64,000 bases of DNA from JABDCI01 sp964475835 (GTDB taxonomy: Bacteria > Verrucomicrobiota > Verrucomicrobiia > JABWAM01): assembly GCA_964475835.1 (NCBI GenBank), contig CAYYYL010000001.1, positions 132,717 through 196,716 of the forward strand. The letters are read 5' to 3'. The notes beneath the pieces are model-generated. The model was given only the letters and a program-made list of their open reading frames with translations, was not told the DNA's origin and did no database searches. Positions 34,956-43,579 of this stretch are shown here, one piece after another; the stretch's first letter is position 1, and each line of letters opens with the position of its first letter. Position numbers and translations under genes: made by a program.

Positions 34956-35881
34956 ACGTTGGAAAATTCGCTCTGCACTTCGATCGCCGACATGGCCGCG
35001 ATCAATTCATCGATTCCCTCTTCGGCGCTGACCGTAGTGCGAAATCCGAGATCCCGGATTTTGCGGTACGACACTTCGTAGTTGCGCTGATCCTCGTCCC
35101 TGCCGACCTCGGCGAAGTGGAGGTAGTAGCGAAAGCGCTTCTGGATCAGCCGTGCGATCTCCTCCTTGCTGTAGTTCATCTCCTCGGAACCCACATTGTA
35201 GACGTGATCCTTCATTTTTCGGAGATGATTCATGGCAAAGAGAAAGCTTCGGGACATGTCCCGAACATGGATGAAGGTGCGTTTGAAATGTTTTTCGTAC
35301 ACGATGAGATTGCGCTCCTTCACCGCACGGTAGACGAAATCATTGATCATCAGATCGAGGCGCAGACGGTTCGAGACACCAAACGCGGTCGCAAATCGGA
35401 AGATCACTGCGTTCCCTGCATCGAGAAACACCTTTTCCGCCTCCGTTTTGGTTCTTCCGTAATCGGTGAGGGGATTCAGGGGGGTGTCCTCAAGGCAATA
35501 CTCTCCGATGATTGCACCGTAGTTGCTGCCCGTGGAGGCGAAGAGGATGGGCTGCCGTTTGGAGCGCGCGCGATTCAGGGTGCGGGAGCCCCCCACATTC
35601 ACTTCGTGAGCCAGGCGGGAGTCTTTTTTGCATGCGGGATATCCCACAATTGCAGCGAGGTGAATGATGAGGTTGATGTCCTTCACTGCCTTGCGGACGG
35701 TTTTGGGGTCACGGATGTCGCCCTTGACGAACTCGAAATGATTAAACCCGAAACATGGCAGCATGCCGCGACCTCCAAACATCAGGGAATCGAGGACGCG
35801 CACACGGTGTCCCTGACGTAGAAGCGAGGGCACAAGATCGCAGCCCACGTAGCCGGCACCGCCTGTGACGAGAATGTTCAT
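34952..35881 (-). CDS. NAD-dependent sugar epimerase/dehydratase (paralogue A)
   Basis: 309 residues from ATG 35881, overlapping the upstream stop as ATGA. It begins MNILVTGGAGYVG, with VVGYPACKKD, STGSNYG and catalytic YGRTK. The run FRFATAFG...RLRLDLMINDF followed by HFKRTFIHVRD is nearly repeated in the gene at 61885-62817, so these are paralogues. The subfamily occurs in surface-sugar loci; the substrate is not known. Middle member of a three-SDR block upstream of the exosortase. Confidence 0.78.
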   Translation of the reverse strand: MNILVTGGAGYVGCDLVPSLLRQGHRVRVLDSLMFGGRGMLPCFGFNHFEFVKGDIRDPKTVRKAVKDINLIIHLAAIVGYPACKKDSRLAHEVNVGGSRTLNRARSKRQPILFASTGSNYGAIIGEYCLEDTPLNPLTDYGRTKTEAEKVFLDAGNAVIFRFATAFGVSNRLRLDLMINDFVYRAVKERNLIVYEKHFKRTFIHVRDMSRSFLFAMNHLRKMKDHVYNVGSEEMNYSKEEIARLIQKRFRYYLHFAEVGRDEDQRNYEVSYRKIRDLGFRTTVSAEEGIDELIAAMSAIEVQSEFSNV

Positions 35882-36855
35882 TGGAAGTTCTGATGATACC
35901 ACTCGATCATCTCGAGAAGTCCATCCTGCAATTTGATCGTCGGCTGAATGTCACCCGTGACTTTTCGGAGCTTGGTCGAATCCGCACTTTTTATCACGCG
36001 TCCCTCCGGCTTTGAAGTGTCAAAAATGATTTTCGGGCGTCTGCCTCCCAGTTCACAGATCCATTCCGCGAGGTCGGCAAGACGGATGGTCTCCTCGTAG
36101 CCCACGTTCACGGGATCGGCTTCCGCATAGCGCTCCGTCACTGCCATGAAACATCGGCTGAAATCGATGGCGTGGAGGAGGTTTCGTGTCTGATTGCCGG
36201 ATCCCCAGACAACGAGGGGATTCTCCCCATCGAGAATCCTTTTCACCAGCATGGGGAGCACGTGCGAATGCCCTCCCTCCCACTTGTAGCGTCCGGAATA
36301 GGCATTGAAGGGTCGGACGATCGCCACTTTCACCTCCGTTTCCGTCGCGAGTTTTTGGGCGTCGATTTCGAGGTGACGTTTTGCCCATCCATAGCCGATG
36401 TTGGCCTTTTCGGGTTCTCCGGTCATCACGGGAAGTTCCGGGGTGGGGCAGACGGCGTTGTCGGGATAAACGCATGAGGAGCTGACCACACAGATGCGTT
36501 CGGGTTTGCATCGGGCGCACGCGTCGAGCACCCTGCTGTTGAGAGTGCGGTTGAACGTCAGCATTTCTTCATGGCGGCCCGCACTGTAGCCGATCCCATA
36601 GGCGCGCGAAGCTAGATGCATCACGATCGCCTGGTTCTGAAACAGCGACTCCGCCACTCCCGGCAGGCAGAGATCCCCCTCGCAAACCTCCACGCGCCCT
36701 TCGAGATGTTTCAGACGACCCCGGGTTCCCTTTGAAAAATCGTCGATCACCCGCACGCGAGCCCCGGCGTCCACCAGCAGATCGCAGAGGTGGGAGCCCA
36801 CAAGACCGGCGCCTCCGGTCACCACGACACGTCGATCGGACCAGAAACCGCTCAT
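35878..36855 (-). CDS. NAD-dependent nucleotide-sugar epimerase
   Basis: 325 residues from ATG 36855; the longer ORF to 36957 lies inside the preceding gene. The motifs are TGGAGLVGSHLCDLL, VIDDFSKG, VMHLASRAYGIGYSAG and the catalytic YGWAK, with FNAYSGRY and VWGSGNQTRNLLHAIDF. This resembles GDP-mannose 3,5-epimerase-like and other heptose/hexose epimerases. ATGA overlaps at both ends connect it to the YqjK-like gene upstream and paralogue A downstream, so the envelope operon and the sugar operon may be a single transcript. Confidence 0.78.
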   Translation of the reverse strand: MSGFWSDRRVVVTGGAGLVGSHLCDLLVDAGARVRVIDDFSKGTRGRLKHLEGRVEVCEGDLCLPGVAESLFQNQAIVMHLASRAYGIGYSAGRHEEMLTFNRTLNSRVLDACARCKPERICVVSSSCVYPDNAVCPTPELPVMTGEPEKANIGYGWAKRHLEIDAQKLATETEVKVAIVRPFNAYSGRYKWEGGHSHVLPMLVKRILDGENPLVVWGSGNQTRNLLHAIDFSRCFMAVTERYAEADPVNVGYEETIRLADLAEWICELGGRRPKIIFDTSKPEGRVIKSADSTKLRKVTGDIQPTIKLQDGLLEMIEWYHQNFQ

Positions 36856-37199
36856 CCCCTGCGGTTCAGAAGGAACTGCGCCCCTTTCAGTCCGAGTTGA
36901 AACGTGGGGGATTTGAACATGCCGCGAAGTCGTGGGACCAGCAGGGGAATGGCCCACGAAGCTGCGCGACGGAGAAGGGCGGTGCGTTTGCTGACCAGGA
37001 CGAAACTTGTCGTGCCAATGAGAAGCCAGCGAAGAATTGGATTTGCGGTGATCCAGCTCACTTTCGACTGCGCAAGGCGGAAGGGCGCGGTCACCTCCTG
37101 ATAGTGGAGGGCCATTTCGGCCCGATGAAGCTCCATATGCGCCTGAACCAGACGCTTGCGGGCGGCGAGCTCGTCTAGTTGAGGTGTCTCTTCACCCAT
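36852..37199 (-). CDS. YqjK-like small membrane-associated protein
   Basis: 115 residues. The first 40 residues are a charged helix (PQLDELAARKRLVQAHMELHRAEMALHYQEV). A weak hydrophobic segment follows (ILRWLLIGTTSFVLVS), then a basic Arg/Leu-rich tail. The placement after an ElaB/YqjD-like and a YqjE-like gene is the same order as enterobacterial yqjD-yqjE-yqjK, which is the main reason for the name. It overlaps YqjE by 25 bases and the next epimerase by 4. Confidence 0.55.
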   Translation of the reverse strand: MGEETPQLDELAARKRLVQAHMELHRAEMALHYQEVTAPFRLAQSKVSWITANPILRWLLIGTTSFVLVSKRTALLRRAASWAIPLLVPRLRGMFKSPTFQLGLKGAQFLLNRRG

Positions 37200-37579
37200 T
37201 CCGTGTCCTTTTTCAATTCCTCGACTGTTGTGTCAAAGAGATGTGTAGCCGTGTTTGCCCGGCGTTTGAGACGGACGAACAGGAAACCGGTAATGAAGAG
37301 GTACAGGAAGAAGACTCCGAAGATGGCGGCGAACCGGTAAGGGGTTTCCCAGAAAAACGCCACGATCGCAAAGGTCAGCACGGTGAGACTGAGAACTCCG
37401 AACAAAAGCGCTGTCGAGGCGAGAATCAACAGTTCGAGTATCCGCCGTTTTTCCTCCTGAAGCTCGATGCCGACCAGCTCGAGCTTCGTGGCGAGAAAAC
37501 CACTCGCCGACTCCAGTAAACGTCGGATCGGGGCCGTGATGCCGCCCCCCGTCTCCTGCGACTCGGATTCGAAGCTCAT
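37175..37579 (-). CDS. YqjE/phage-holin-III-like membrane protein
   Basis: 134 residues with an amphipathic N-terminal helix and two adjacent membrane helices (about 50-72 ILASTALLFGVLSLTVLTFAI and 80-102 RFAAIFGVFFLYLFITGFLFV), then a charged helical tail. This is the layout of the YqjE/actinobacterial holin-X superfamily. It is unlikely to be a phage holin here, since no phage genes surround it. It follows the DUF883 gene after 15 bases. Probably an inner-membrane stress protein of unknown action. Confidence 0.75.
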   Translation of the reverse strand: MSFESESQETGGGITAPIRRLLESASGFLATKLELVGIELQEEKRRILELLILASTALLFGVLSLTVLTFAIVAFFWETPYRFAAIFGVFFLYLFITGFLFVRLKRRANTATHLFDTTVEELKKDTEWVKRHLN

Positions 37580-37594
37580 GCTGCTGGATGGCGA

Positions 37595-37900
37595 TTAACG
37601 GCGGCCGATCAACACCCCGATAAGGGCTCCCACGGCAAAGGCCACACCCACCGATTCCCATGGATGATCGTGGACGAATTCATCCGTAGCACGGGCTGCA
37701 ATCTTCGCCTGCTCAGCGGTTTGCTTCTGAATTTCCTGAACGCGCTCCTTGGCAGCCTGAACGCCCCGCTGCAAACGTTCCCGGGCTTCAAGGGCTTTGT
37801 CGCCCAGATTGCCTGCGGTCTCGCGCAGCAACAATTCCGCATCATGCAGGACGACTTTCACATCATCCACCAATTTTTCCTTTGTAATGACGTCGCTCAT
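37595..37900 (-). CDS. DUF883 (ElaB/YqjD-type) membrane-anchored protein
   Basis: 101 residues from ATG 37900, chosen over 37954 because an AGAAGGAGA lies just upstream. A long amphipathic helix with heptad-like Ala/Glu/Lys pattern (about 5-75) ends in the diagnostic DEFVHDHPWESVGVAFAVGALIGVLIGRR: a His-Pro-Trp turn followed by a short C-terminal glycine-zipper membrane anchor. The E. coli relatives ElaB and YqjD are tail-anchored stationary-phase proteins, and YqjD binds ribosomes. First gene of the envelope operon. Confidence 0.88.
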   Translation of the reverse strand: MSDVITKEKLVDDVKVVLHDAELLLRETAGNLGDKALEARERLQRGVQAAKERVQEIQKQTAEQAKIAARATDEFVHDHPWESVGVAFAVGALIGVLIGRR

Positions 37901-38209
37901 GGATTTTCTCCTTCTCATAGAGTTTTTAAAAGAGTGAGAATCTTTCTGAGGCAATCAAAGCTGGAAGGCAAGGAGGAAAGATTCTCGGAAGACGAAGATC
38001 CTGACAACCTATCACGGAATGTCCGTATTTTCAAGGGAGACAGACTGGTTTTGGGTGGTGTCTTAAAATGCAGGCAGGTGACAGAAGCTTGCTGGAAAGT
38101 CTTGGAACTCAAAAATTGAAGAGTCTTTGAATTTAGAAATCTGTGGTTCCTTCTGATTCGGGCTCATTTTTTCATTTCTAATGATTCATTTCTCATTTCT
38201 AATCCCCGC
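37901..38209. other. divergent intergenic region, DUF883 operon and ruvA
   Basis: 309 bases. It contains a 10-bp perfect inverted repeat, GAGAATCTTT (37936-37945) with AAAGATTCTC (37977-37986), close to the DUF883 start. Three CATTTCT units occur at 38173-38203 just before ruvA. No gene is supported; the plus-strand ORF across it is the antisense of the DUF883 gene. Promoters for both directions must lie here, but no clear -35/-10 pair stands out. Confidence 0.45.
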
Positions 38210-38812
38210 GTGATTACGTTTCTTGAAGGGGTTCTTCTGGAGGCCCTGCCGACTCAGATTGTGGTGGACGTCCGGGGCATCGGCTACGAGGTGCAGATTC
38301 CTCTTTCCAGTTTCGACAAACTTCCGCGTCCCGGCGGAGCGCTTCGTATTCTGACCCATCTGGTGGTTCGTGAGGATGCGCATCTGTTGTTTGGATTCAT
38401 GACATCTGACGAGCGCGACCTCTTCCGTCTTCTCGTTCAGCATGTTTCAGGGATCGGCCCCAGGACGGCGCTCGCCATTCTCAGTGGGACCACGGTCCCG
38501 GCGTTCAAGGGGCATGTCATCAGCGGGGACGTCCAGACGCTTTCCAAAATCAAGGGTGTGGGCCGGAAGACCGCCGAGCGCATCATCGTGGATTTAAAGG
38601 ATCGCATCGGCGTTGCCGGCGCCTGGGAGGCGGCCAGCGCGAAGCATGCGCTCAGTGCAGATGACATGAAGGTGAACGACGCCGTCCTGGCGTTGATTTC
38701 GCTCGGTTACAAACAGGTGGAGGCGCACAAGATGGTTCGCGGCGTGGTGGAGAAACGGGGTGCGTCAGCCGGGGTCGAGGACCTGGTGCGCGAGGCGCTG
38801 AAACAGGTGTAA
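38210..38812 (+). CDS. ruvA: Holliday junction branch migration protein RuvA
   Basis: 200 residues from a GTG start. Domain I is the OB fold (MITFLEGVLLEALPTQIVVDVRGIGYEVQIP), domain II has two helix-hairpin-helix motifs (HVSGIGPRTALAIL and KIKGVGRKTAERIIVDL), and domain III is the short helical part that contacts RuvB (NDAVLALISLGYKQVEAHKMV). The tetramer clamps Holliday junctions during recombination repair. ruvB and ruvC are not adjacent. The gene converges on the glycosyltransferase-TPR gene with 15 bases between stops. Confidence 0.95.
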   Translation: MITFLEGVLLEALPTQIVVDVRGIGYEVQIPLSSFDKLPRPGGALRILTHLVVREDAHLLFGFMTSDERDLFRLLVQHVSGIGPRTALAILSGTTVPAFKGHVISGDVQTLSKIKGVGRKTAERIIVDLKDRIGVAGAWEAASAKHALSADDMKVNDAVLALISLGYKQVEAHKMVRGVVEKRGASAGVEDLVREALKQV

Positions 38813-38827
38813 AAATGGAGCAGGTTT

Positions 38828-40105
38828 CTAGTGCGCGGTCTTTTCCTCGAGAAACGGTGCCAGTGCCGGGTGGTGGGGATTGACGGCGCGGGCTTTTTGA
38901 TAGGCTTGTTCGAATAGGGTCTGTTCCCCGAGTTGCCGGGCGCATAAGGCGAGGCCCACCCAGCCTTCAACATAATCCGGCATCCGTTCTGCGCCCTGGC
39001 GCAACATGGTCAGGGCTTCACGGGCCTGCCCGGTTTCCAGAAGGACCCATCCGAGGCTGATCATGGTCTCCGGATCGTGTGAGTTCTTTTGATTTGCGGT
39101 GCGCAGAGCTGAAGCGGCGCCCTGGTAGTCTTTACGGTGAAGTCGATTGATTCCGAGACCCTTCCATGCGCGTGCGTCGTTGGGCGCGTATTCCAGCGCC
39201 TTTTCATAGGCCCAGGTGGCTTCTTCCAACAGATTTTGAGATTGGAGGACACTCCCGAGGAGAAGATAGGTCTCATCGTGGGACCGCAGATGAGGAAATT
39301 GATGGAGTGAAAATTTTAAACAAGCCTCCGCTCCCTTTAACGCCCCGATGGCGATGTAGTCGCGCGCAGTGGAAAGAAGGCCCTCGACGGTATACCACAT
39401 CGCGTCCAGCGGGACGGTGCGATTGATGAGAGGCCTTCCTACGGGTACATTGTTCCCAAAGGGCTCATGCCAGCGATCGAAGAAAGCACGCTGGTCGTCA
39501 TCGTGAAACTTCGACACATTACCGGATTTCACCTGATCGTCCACACCTTCAAACACGAACCACGCGTCCGGACAGACCCGCACCATACCACCGCGAGTCC
39601 ATGCCCGCATGGAGAGATCGGGATCCGCCCAGTAGCTGTGGTAAACCGGATCGAACAACCCCCCCAGTTTTTTGATGCTCTCCCGGGAGAGACATCCCCA
39701 GCAGGCATACAGAAGATCGTAGGCGCTGGACTGTTCCCGCTCACGACCGCTTTCCGCGAGGACCATTCGAAAACTTCCAATGAATGGGGCGGGGTGGCGC
39801 TTCAGAAATCGAACCATGTTTGCCAGCGCGCCAGGCATGGGTCGGACATCGTCCGAGGTGTAGGCGATAAAGTTGCCCTTCGAATGTTCGTAACCCAGGT
39901 TGGTGGCATAGATGGTGCCCTTGGGGTCGCCCTCAGGGACATGCTTCACGTTCGGTCCCTCAACCACAAAGGGGCTGACCACCACGAGTTCGTAGGAAAA
40001 CCCTTCCGAGGCCGCTGCGTAGTCCCGGATGCGTTGTTGCACCAGCTCCGGACGCAGCGAGGGCATGACCATGCTGATCTCCACATTCCCGGGTGCGTTG
40101 CTCAT
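38828..40105 (-). CDS. GT2-type glycosyltransferase fused to TPR repeats
   Basis: 425 residues. The N-terminal 230 form a GT-A-like domain with SMVMPSLRPELVQQRI, NLGYEHSKGNFIAYTSDDVRPMPGAL (a DD metal motif) and LGGLFDPVYHSYWADPDLSMRAW. From about residue 250 TPR-like helix pairs begin, including WAYEKALEYAPNDARAWKGLG, ALRTANQKNSHDPETMISLGW and AYQKARAVNPHHPALA. TPR parts mediate protein contacts and occur in some glycosyltransferases. Target and sugar unknown. It lies 1.9 kb from the exopolysaccharide locus on the same strand, separated by ruvA and an intergenic region. Confidence 0.8.
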   Translation of the reverse strand: MSNAPGNVEISMVMPSLRPELVQQRIRDYAAASEGFSYELVVVSPFVVEGPNVKHVPEGDPKGTIYATNLGYEHSKGNFIAYTSDDVRPMPGALANMVRFLKRHPAPFIGSFRMVLAESGREREQSSAYDLLYACWGCLSRESIKKLGGLFDPVYHSYWADPDLSMRAWTRGGMVRVCPDAWFVFEGVDDQVKSGNVSKFHDDDQRAFFDRWHEPFGNNVPVGRPLINRTVPLDAMWYTVEGLLSTARDYIAIGALKGAEACLKFSLHQFPHLRSHDETYLLLGSVLQSQNLLEEATWAYEKALEYAPNDARAWKGLGINRLHRKDYQGAASALRTANQKNSHDPETMISLGWVLLETGQAREALTMLRQGAERMPDYVEGWVGLALCARQLGEQTLFEQAYQKARAVNPHHPALAPFLEEKTAH

Positions 40106-40202
40106 GCCTTTTGCATAGCAGGGGGAGGAGTGGGGTCAATCTGGAATTCCACTTTTCAGCAAGCTTCAGGATCAGGAAGCCATGTGCTCAACGTCTGAAA
40201 AA

Positions 40203-40739
40203 TCAATGTGGGTTCAATTTGGAGTTTTGATCCGTCACATGGAATTCATCCTGATCGATGTATTGTGCGTAGTGCTTCTGTTGGCAATGGGGACAGAAAG
40301 TATGGGTGAATCTGGCCTCGGAATGTTGAGTGATGTACGAATCGATGGGGTGCCAAGTTTGGTCTGAATCCCTGACTTTTTTGCAGAACGAGCAGATGGG
40401 GAGAAGCCCTTTGAGAACCCGAACTTCCAGTGAAAGTCTGGTGACCCGGTTGATGAGAAACGCTGCAATGGTAAGCATCATGGCGCGTATGCATGCGTTG
40501 AAAATGTCGTAGGGCAGGATCCAGAGGTCGATCCATGCGAGACGAATAAATGGCAAGCTGATGGCGAAAAAGATCCCCCATGATTTTCCGTTGTAGCGTG
40601 CAGCTAGGGCAACGGGGATTAGAAACAGGTAGGAAAACGCGACATCCGCATCCGTTGAATAGTCAGCCCATAAAATCGCGGCAGCAAAACATATCCATAA
40701 GACCGGCAGCCATTTTTTAAATTGAGGGAAGTTTTTCAT
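40203..40739 (-). CDS. membrane protein with a cysteine/histidine-rich C-terminal domain
   Basis: 178 residues. Four hydrophobic segments lie in the first 105 residues (LPVLWICFAAAILWA, FSYLFLIPVALAARY, WGIFFAISLPFIRLAWI, AMMLTIAAFLI). The cytosolic tail, about 110-170, has LKGLLPICSFCKKVRDSD, WHPIDSYITQHSEARFTHTFCPHC. This block is common at the ends of or between domains in sensor proteins in front of kinase or cyclase output. Here it ends the protein. The Cys/His pattern could bind metal. A truncated or split signalling receptor is the best guess. Confidence 0.6.
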   Translation of the reverse strand: MKNFPQFKKWLPVLWICFAAAILWADYSTDADVAFSYLFLIPVALAARYNGKSWGIFFAISLPFIRLAWIDLWILPYDIFNACIRAMMLTIAAFLINRVTRLSLEVRVLKGLLPICSFCKKVRDSDQTWHPIDSYITQHSEARFTHTFCPHCQQKHYAQYIDQDEFHVTDQNSKLNPH

Positions 40740-40847
40740 ACATGGTCCGTCACAGCAGGTTCGAACACTTGGATTTCCTTTTTCGCCTCACCTCACGCCC
40801 ACAAAACAAGGGTAAGGTGGTATTTTTTCCGCAATGGGGCTTGATGA

Positions 40848-42044
40848 TTAAAGAGTCTGTTTGGCAAAAGACCGATTGATGTTCGGGAGTGTCTCCTTGT
40901 TATGTGAATGATCGGAGGATTTTTTGGATGACTTGGCAGGGGACTCGGATGGCAGCATGAGCAGGGAGGGGATGGTCATGAATAATCCCGTGAGTACGAG
41001 CCATGTTGCGAGTCTGGTCTCTCCGCCGTTATCGAGAAGCGCTTTTGATGCGAGCGCAACGAGGGTGAGATTAGGGCAGAACAGAAGAAAAGCCTGATGA
41101 TCGGCCCCTGTTTTGAGCCAGCGACGATGGAGAATTTCCCGTGTACCGAAGAGCAGACCGGCGGTTCCCATGGCAAGCAACGCCACGGGACTTTTAAGTA
41201 ACTGCCACTCAATTTGCAAACCGAGCGCCACAAAAAACACTGGAATAAGGAATCGATGACTGAGGGGCGCCATATATTTTTCCAGAGGCACGCCATCGTG
41301 TCCCGCCCGACTCAAGGCCAATCCCAGAAAGAATGCGGTTTTGGCTGCTCCCAATCCCAGGCGCTCTCCCATGGCGGAAACGAGGAGCACAAGCAGAACA
41401 AGCCAGTGAAGCCGCCAGTGTGTTGCTCGATCCAGAATCGTTTGAAACAGGCTTTGAAGGTGGGATGCGAATCTGGCAATGAGAAAAATCACGATGGCAA
41501 TGCCAACCAATTTGAGCGGAATCATCCAACTCAAGCCATGGCCAAGAGCTGTTGTTTCCAGAGCAAGGGCCAGGATCGCCATCATTTCGAGTGCAACCAT
41601 GCACTGAAGGATATGCTCTTTCGCAGGAGATGGGACGTTCGGATAGCACTTCCATGCTGGGTATGCCATGCCCACGGAGCATGCGGTGAGGGCGGTTCCT
41701 GCAAGCAGACATTGCTTCCAGTCCATCCCCGCAAGCAGTCCCAAACCAAAAACCAGAGGGTACTGAACCAAAATCCAGATGAGAGCATAATACAATGGGC
41801 GAATAAATTGCCGCAATTTGGGAAGATCAATCTCGAGTCCCACCTCAAACAAAAGCAGCAAAAACCCCACTTCCCCTGCCTGTTTCAACATTGTTTGAAC
41901 TTCATCAAGGATCAACGGCTTAAGGAACATTCCAAAGAGAACAAATGCGGAAAATACCAGCGCTGGACGGCCCAGCTTTCGACACAGGTCAGGGACGCCC
42001 ATAAACACCAGTACGAGACAAATGATGATTTCAATATTGCTCAT
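40848..42044 (-). CDS. cation/proton antiporter (CPA2, KefB-like)
   Basis: 398 residues from ATG 42044 (a longer ORF to 42110 has no hydrophobic start). About 12 membrane segments, beginning IEIIICLVLVFMGVPDLCRKLGRPALVF and GFLLLLFEVGLEIDLPKLR, the usual CPA2 start. The central GTALTACSVGMAYPAW block corresponds to the ion-translocation helices. No TrkA-N or other regulatory domain follows, and the tail is a 40-residue polar stretch rich in Ser, Lys and His. It exchanges Na or K for protons. An MscS channel gene is next upstream on the same strand, which suggests osmotic or ionic homeostasis. Confidence 0.83.
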   Translation of the reverse strand: MSNIEIIICLVLVFMGVPDLCRKLGRPALVFSAFVLFGMFLKPLILDEVQTMLKQAGEVGFLLLLFEVGLEIDLPKLRQFIRPLYYALIWILVQYPLVFGLGLLAGMDWKQCLLAGTALTACSVGMAYPAWKCYPNVPSPAKEHILQCMVALEMMAILALALETTALGHGLSWMIPLKLVGIAIVIFLIARFASHLQSLFQTILDRATHWRLHWLVLLVLLVSAMGERLGLGAAKTAFFLGLALSRAGHDGVPLEKYMAPLSHRFLIPVFFVALGLQIEWQLLKSPVALLAMGTAGLLFGTREILHRRWLKTGADHQAFLLFCPNLTLVALASKALLDNGGETRLATWLVLTGLFMTIPSLLMLPSESPAKSSKKSSDHSHNKETLPNINRSFAKQTL

Positions 42045-42175
42045 GAAATGAGGGGCTTTGACTCTCCCGTGCGTCGCGGCGAAAGGCTGATCGAAGCCCG
42101 AGTATATCAAGTGGAATGTTGATGTTTTTGGTGAGGGGTCTTGATGAATAGGGGAGATGACTCCTTTGATGGCAT

Positions 42176-43579
42176 TTACACAGTTCCCACAGGAATCTCG
42201 GCTCGAAACCGGGGCAGGGATGCGGGATGGCGATTCTGGATGAAGCGAATTAATTTTTCCCGAAGCTCACACCGCAGATCCCATGCCTTTCCGGAATCAG
42301 CTGCACTGACAAGCGCCCGGATCTGCATGGTTCGCTCGGTGGAATCCGTTATTTGAAGATTGCAGACCCGTTTGTCCCATAGAGGATTAGCCTCTGCCAG
42401 TCGCTGTAACTCAGCCCGTAAATCATCCACCGGAAGCGTGTAGTCGGCGTAAAGGAAGATGCTTCCAAGGATTTGTGAGTTTCGGCGTGTCCAGTTTTGG
42501 AACGGTTTCTCGTTGAAATAGCTGATGGGTAGAATCAGTCGCCGCTGATCCCAGATCGCCACCACCACATAGGTAAGCGCGATCTCCTCGATCCGACCCC
42601 ATTCCCCCTCGACCACCACCACGTCGTCGATACGAATGGGCTGGGTGACGGCGATTTGAATGCCTGCGAACAGATTGGAGATCATGTGCTGTGCCGCGAA
42701 TCCGAAAATGATGCCCACAACTCCTGCGGAAGCGAGAATGCTGGCGCCAAGGTTTCGAACGTTGTCAAACAACATCAAACTCGTTGCCACGGCAAAAACG
42801 CAAATCACCACATAGGCGATTTTTTGCAACACCTTGACCTGGGTGTGAATGCGTCGCGCCGCCAGATTGTCGGTGGCGTCCACCCGATATCGGGTCAGAA
42901 TGAGGCGGTCGATCACGCCCACCAGCCTGATCAGGCCTAGGGCAATGAGATGGATCAACCATACCGCTGCGGATTTTTCAAGTAGACCGACCACTCCAAA
43001 TGGAAAATCAAAATAATGAATCGCCAGTACAAATCCCGCAAGAGGCACCAGGTCCTGCAGTGTTTGCCCCATGAGCGGAAAAAGAGTGTCATCCAGGGAG
43101 TTTTCACTCCGCGAGGCGTACCCGATGAGTCGGAGCCGGATGATTCCTGCAAGCTGGAATAAAAACCAGAAACACGCGATAAATCCCATGGCCTTTACAA
43201 TCATTGCCCCCCATCGAAACGCGGAATCGTCCCCCGCAGGCGATACATCCACCAACAGGGGGGATGTGGCCAGATAGGTTCCCAGAGGCCAGATCACCAG
43301 TCCGGCCGTCTTGAAAAAGGCTCCCAGAAGGTTGCTGGCCCAGTGATCCGGATTTCTGGCGGAATTCCAACGAGCGTTTTTTTGATTCAGGGTTCGTGTG
43401 AGTGAGGATGACAGCCAGACAAAAAGAAGGGCCATCAGGGACACGGCAAGATGTGGAAGGGAGACCCCTCCGTCCGGTTGCCATGGTTGGAGACCTGGAA
43501 TCAGGTGGAACAGGGTGTCCCCCATCCGGGCGAGAAGTCCGCCGAGTTGTTTTGAAATTTCTATAAGCCAGTGTTGCAC
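42176..43579 (-). CDS. MscS-family mechanosensitive channel
   Basis: 467 residues from a GTG start. Several extra N-terminal membrane helices precede the conserved pore. The third transmembrane helix and start of the beta domain are clear: ASILASAGVVGIIFGFAAQHMISNLFAGIQIAVTQPIRIDDVVVVEGEWGRIEEIALTYVVVAI. The C-terminal part carries the ILGSIFLYADYTLPVDDLRAEL segment and the vestibule. It opens on membrane tension to release solutes. It is divergent from the trehalose operon across an A/T-rich 135-base region, fitting a shared osmotic role. Confidence 0.9.
   Translation of the reverse strand: MQHWLIEISKQLGGLLARMGDTLFHLIPGLQPWQPDGGVSLPHLAVSLMALLFVWLSSSLTRTLNQKNARWNSARNPDHWASNLLGAFFKTAGLVIWPLGTYLATSPLLVDVSPAGDDSAFRWGAMIVKAMGFIACFWFLFQLAGIIRLRLIGYASRSENSLDDTLFPLMGQTLQDLVPLAGFVLAIHYFDFPFGVVGLLEKSAAVWLIHLIALGLIRLVGVIDRLILTRYRVDATDNLAARRIHTQVKVLQKIAYVVICVFAVATSLMLFDNVRNLGASILASAGVVGIIFGFAAQHMISNLFAGIQIAVTQPIRIDDVVVVEGEWGRIEEIALTYVVVAIWDQRRLILPISYFNEKPFQNWTRRNSQILGSIFLYADYTLPVDDLRAELQRLAEANPLWDKRVCNLQITDSTERTMQIRALVSAADSGKAWDLRCELREKLIRFIQNRHPASLPRFRAEIPVGTV

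Noticed and set aside
37175..37579. Phage holin, suggesting a prophage
   Set aside because: No other phage genes are present, and the neighbours match the chromosomal ElaB/YqjE-type operon.
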